From the NCBI GenBank assembly GCA_018715105.1, contig DVMG01000237.1:1-6714 (forward strand): a stretch of 6,714 nucleotides of DNA. The letters run 5' to 3'. Within the stretch, counting starts at the first letter, position 1; the number at the start of each line of letters is the position of its first letter. The stretch is from Candidatus Ventricola intestinavium (GTDB lineage: Bacteria > Bacillota > Clostridia > Christensenellales > Aristaeellaceae). The notes under the pieces were generated by a model. That model was not told the origin of the DNA, did not search any database, and saw only the letters and a program-made list of their open reading frames with translations. Below, in pieces: positions 5,436-6,714 of this stretch. Both the position numbers and the translations under genes were made by a program.

Positions 5436-6714
5436 TCAGCCCTTGCCATTCCAGCAGTATGTGCAGATCTTATTCCGATCGATGCCGATGGCCTCAAGCA
5501 GCCCGTTAAGAGACTGGTAGCCCAGGGAATCAAACTTCATCTCCTCGCAGATGGAGCGCAGCAGGCACTTTCCCCTCTCCGTGGTGGCATCGGCATATTC
5601 CTCCAGGTGCTGCTCCCCTTCCTCGCCTTCGATCTGCCGGATCTTCCGGCGTGCCAGCAGATCCATATCCGATCCATTTCGCGAAAAATTCAGATACTTA
5701 CAGCTGTACATAATCGGCGGGCAGGCCGAGCGCATGTGTACCTCAGCGGCATGTGAATTATACAGGAAATCCACCGTTTCATGCAGCTGTGTGCCGCGGA
5801 CAATGGAATCGTCCACAAACAGCAGCTTTTTGCCCGCGATCAGCTCCGGCACCGGAATCTGCTTCATCTTGGCCACCTGATTGCGTACTTCCTGGTTCGC
5901 GGGCATAAAGGAACGCGGCCATGTCGGTGTGTATTTGACAAAGGGCCGGGCAAACGGCCTGCCGCTTTCGCGGGAATACCCGATGGCATGCGCGATTCCG
6001 GAATCCGGCACACCGGCGACGTAATCCACCTCCGGGAGATCGCCGCGCTTCTTTTCATCCCGCGCCATGATTTCACCGTTGCGGCAACGCATCACCTCCA
6101 CGTTCACCCCTTCATAGTTGGAATTGGGGTAACCGTAATACGTCCACAGAAACGCGCAGATCTTCATCTCTTTTCCAGCGGGCGCAAGCGTCTCAAACCC
6201 ATCGGCCGTCATGCGCACAATTTCCTGAGGGCCCAGCTCATAGGCGCTCTCATAGCCAAGCTTTGTGTAGGCAAACGATTCAAAGGACACGCAGTATCCC
6301 TCTTCCCCCTTGCCGATGAGCACAGGCAGACGCCCCAGCCTGTCGCGCGCGGCGAGAATGCCGTCCCGGTTCAGGATGAGGATGGTCGCCGAACCGTCGA
6401 TCAGCTCCTGCGCATGCCGGATTCCGGAGACCATGTCCTCCTTCTGGTTGATCAGCGCGGCAATCAGCTCGCTGTCGTTGATCTTGCCAGAGCTCATGGC
6501 CATAAACTGATGGCCACGCTCGGAAAAATATTCCCTGACCAGCTCCTCCGCGTTGTTGATGACCCCCACCGTGGCAATGGCATACAGCCCCAGATGCGAG
6601 CGCACAAGCAGCGGCTGCGGATCGGAATCGCTGATGCATCCAATGCCGGATGTGCCATGAAATTGGTCCAGATCGTGTTCAAACTTGGTACGGAAGGGCG
6701 AATTCTGTATATTG
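5436..6714 (-). CDS. purF: PurF-like amidophosphoribosyltransferase, 5' partial, diverged glutaminase site
   Basis: A relative of amidophosphoribosyltransferase, the first enzyme of purine synthesis (PRPP + glutamine to phosphoribosylamine); 425 residues are visible. The frame stays open to the window edge, and the codons from 6713 down to 6606 read like the family (NSPFRTKFEHDLDQF, GTSGIGCISDSDPQPLL). The GTG at 6603-6605 is therefore internal and the N-terminus is missing. A glutaminase-like domain (ARDRLGRLPV, SFESFAY, ELGPQEIV) precedes a phosphoribosyltransferase domain with GVPDSGIAHAIGY and the PRPP motif VDDSIVRGTQ (5787-5816). Cysteines match the four 4Fe-4S ligands of Bacillus subtilis PurF: KIC (6156-6158), SCK (5700-5702) and CTYC (5454-5465). 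Oddities are that the usual RYxT and HNGN glutamine-site motifs are replaced, the PRPP flexible loop is changed, and the protein ends five residues after the last cysteine. It may not be an ordinary PurF. Confidence 0.85.
   Translation of the reverse strand, partial: NIQNSPFRTKFEHDLDQFHGTSGIGCISDSDPQPLLVRSHLGLYAIATVGVINNAEELVREYFSERGHQFMAMSSGKINDSELIAALINQKEDMVSGIRHAQELIDGSATILILNRDGILAARDRLGRLPVLIGKGEEGYCVSFESFAYTKLGYESAYELGPQEIVRMTADGFETLAPAGKEMKICAFLWTYYGYPNSNYEGVNVEVMRCRNGEIMARDEKKRGDLPEVDYVAGVPDSGIAHAIGYSRESGRPFARPFVKYTPTWPRSFMPANQEVRNQVAKMKQIPVPELIAGKKLLFVDDSIVRGTQLHETVDFLYNSHAAEVHMRSACPPIMYSCKYLNFSRNGSDMDLLARRKIRQIEGEEGEQHLEEYADATTERGKCLLRSICEEMKFDSLGYQSLNGLLEAIGIDRNKICTYCWNGKG

Overview
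The window reads as chromosomal DNA from a GC-rich member of the Bacillota, most likely a gut-type Clostridia lineage. This is an inference from the protein families (a MepA-type MATE exporter, BaiN-like and COG2509-type flavoproteins, a DUF6062-type protein, a clostridial-style PurF relative), the purine-rich Shine-Dalgarno sites and the GC-rich third codon positions. I see no mobile elements, tRNA or rRNA genes, CRISPR repeats or phage genes. Coding density is very high, and the longest stretch without a gene is about 100 bases.

Layout. Positions 1-3706 (+) hold a compact three-gene unit: the C-terminal part of a MATE transporter whose start lies outside the window, a BaiN/HI0933-like flavoprotein that overlaps it by ATGA, and, 18 bases further on, a COG2509-type FAD-dependent dehydrogenase. 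The last gene runs tail to tail into a minus-strand gene (3694-4476), overlapping it by 13 bases. That gene encodes a single-pass membrane protein with an SPOR-like segment. A 99-base divergent gap follows, then a plus-strand DUF6062-type gene (4576-5337) closed by a strong intrinsic terminator. From 5436 to the right edge, on the minus strand, lies a PurF-like phosphoribosyltransferase with an N-terminal glutaminase-like domain. It is open at the window edge, so its true start is not visible.

How they fit together. The MATE and flavoprotein genes are probably cotranscribed, but I cannot name a shared substrate. The other three genes look like separate transcription units. There is no clear multi-gene 'system' here. 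The most interesting signals are within single proteins. The PurF-like protein keeps the PRPP motif and all four expected Fe-S cysteines but seems to have lost key glutamine-binding residues. The DUF6062-type protein carries a duplicated CxxC / CxxH motif suggestive of two metal or redox sites.
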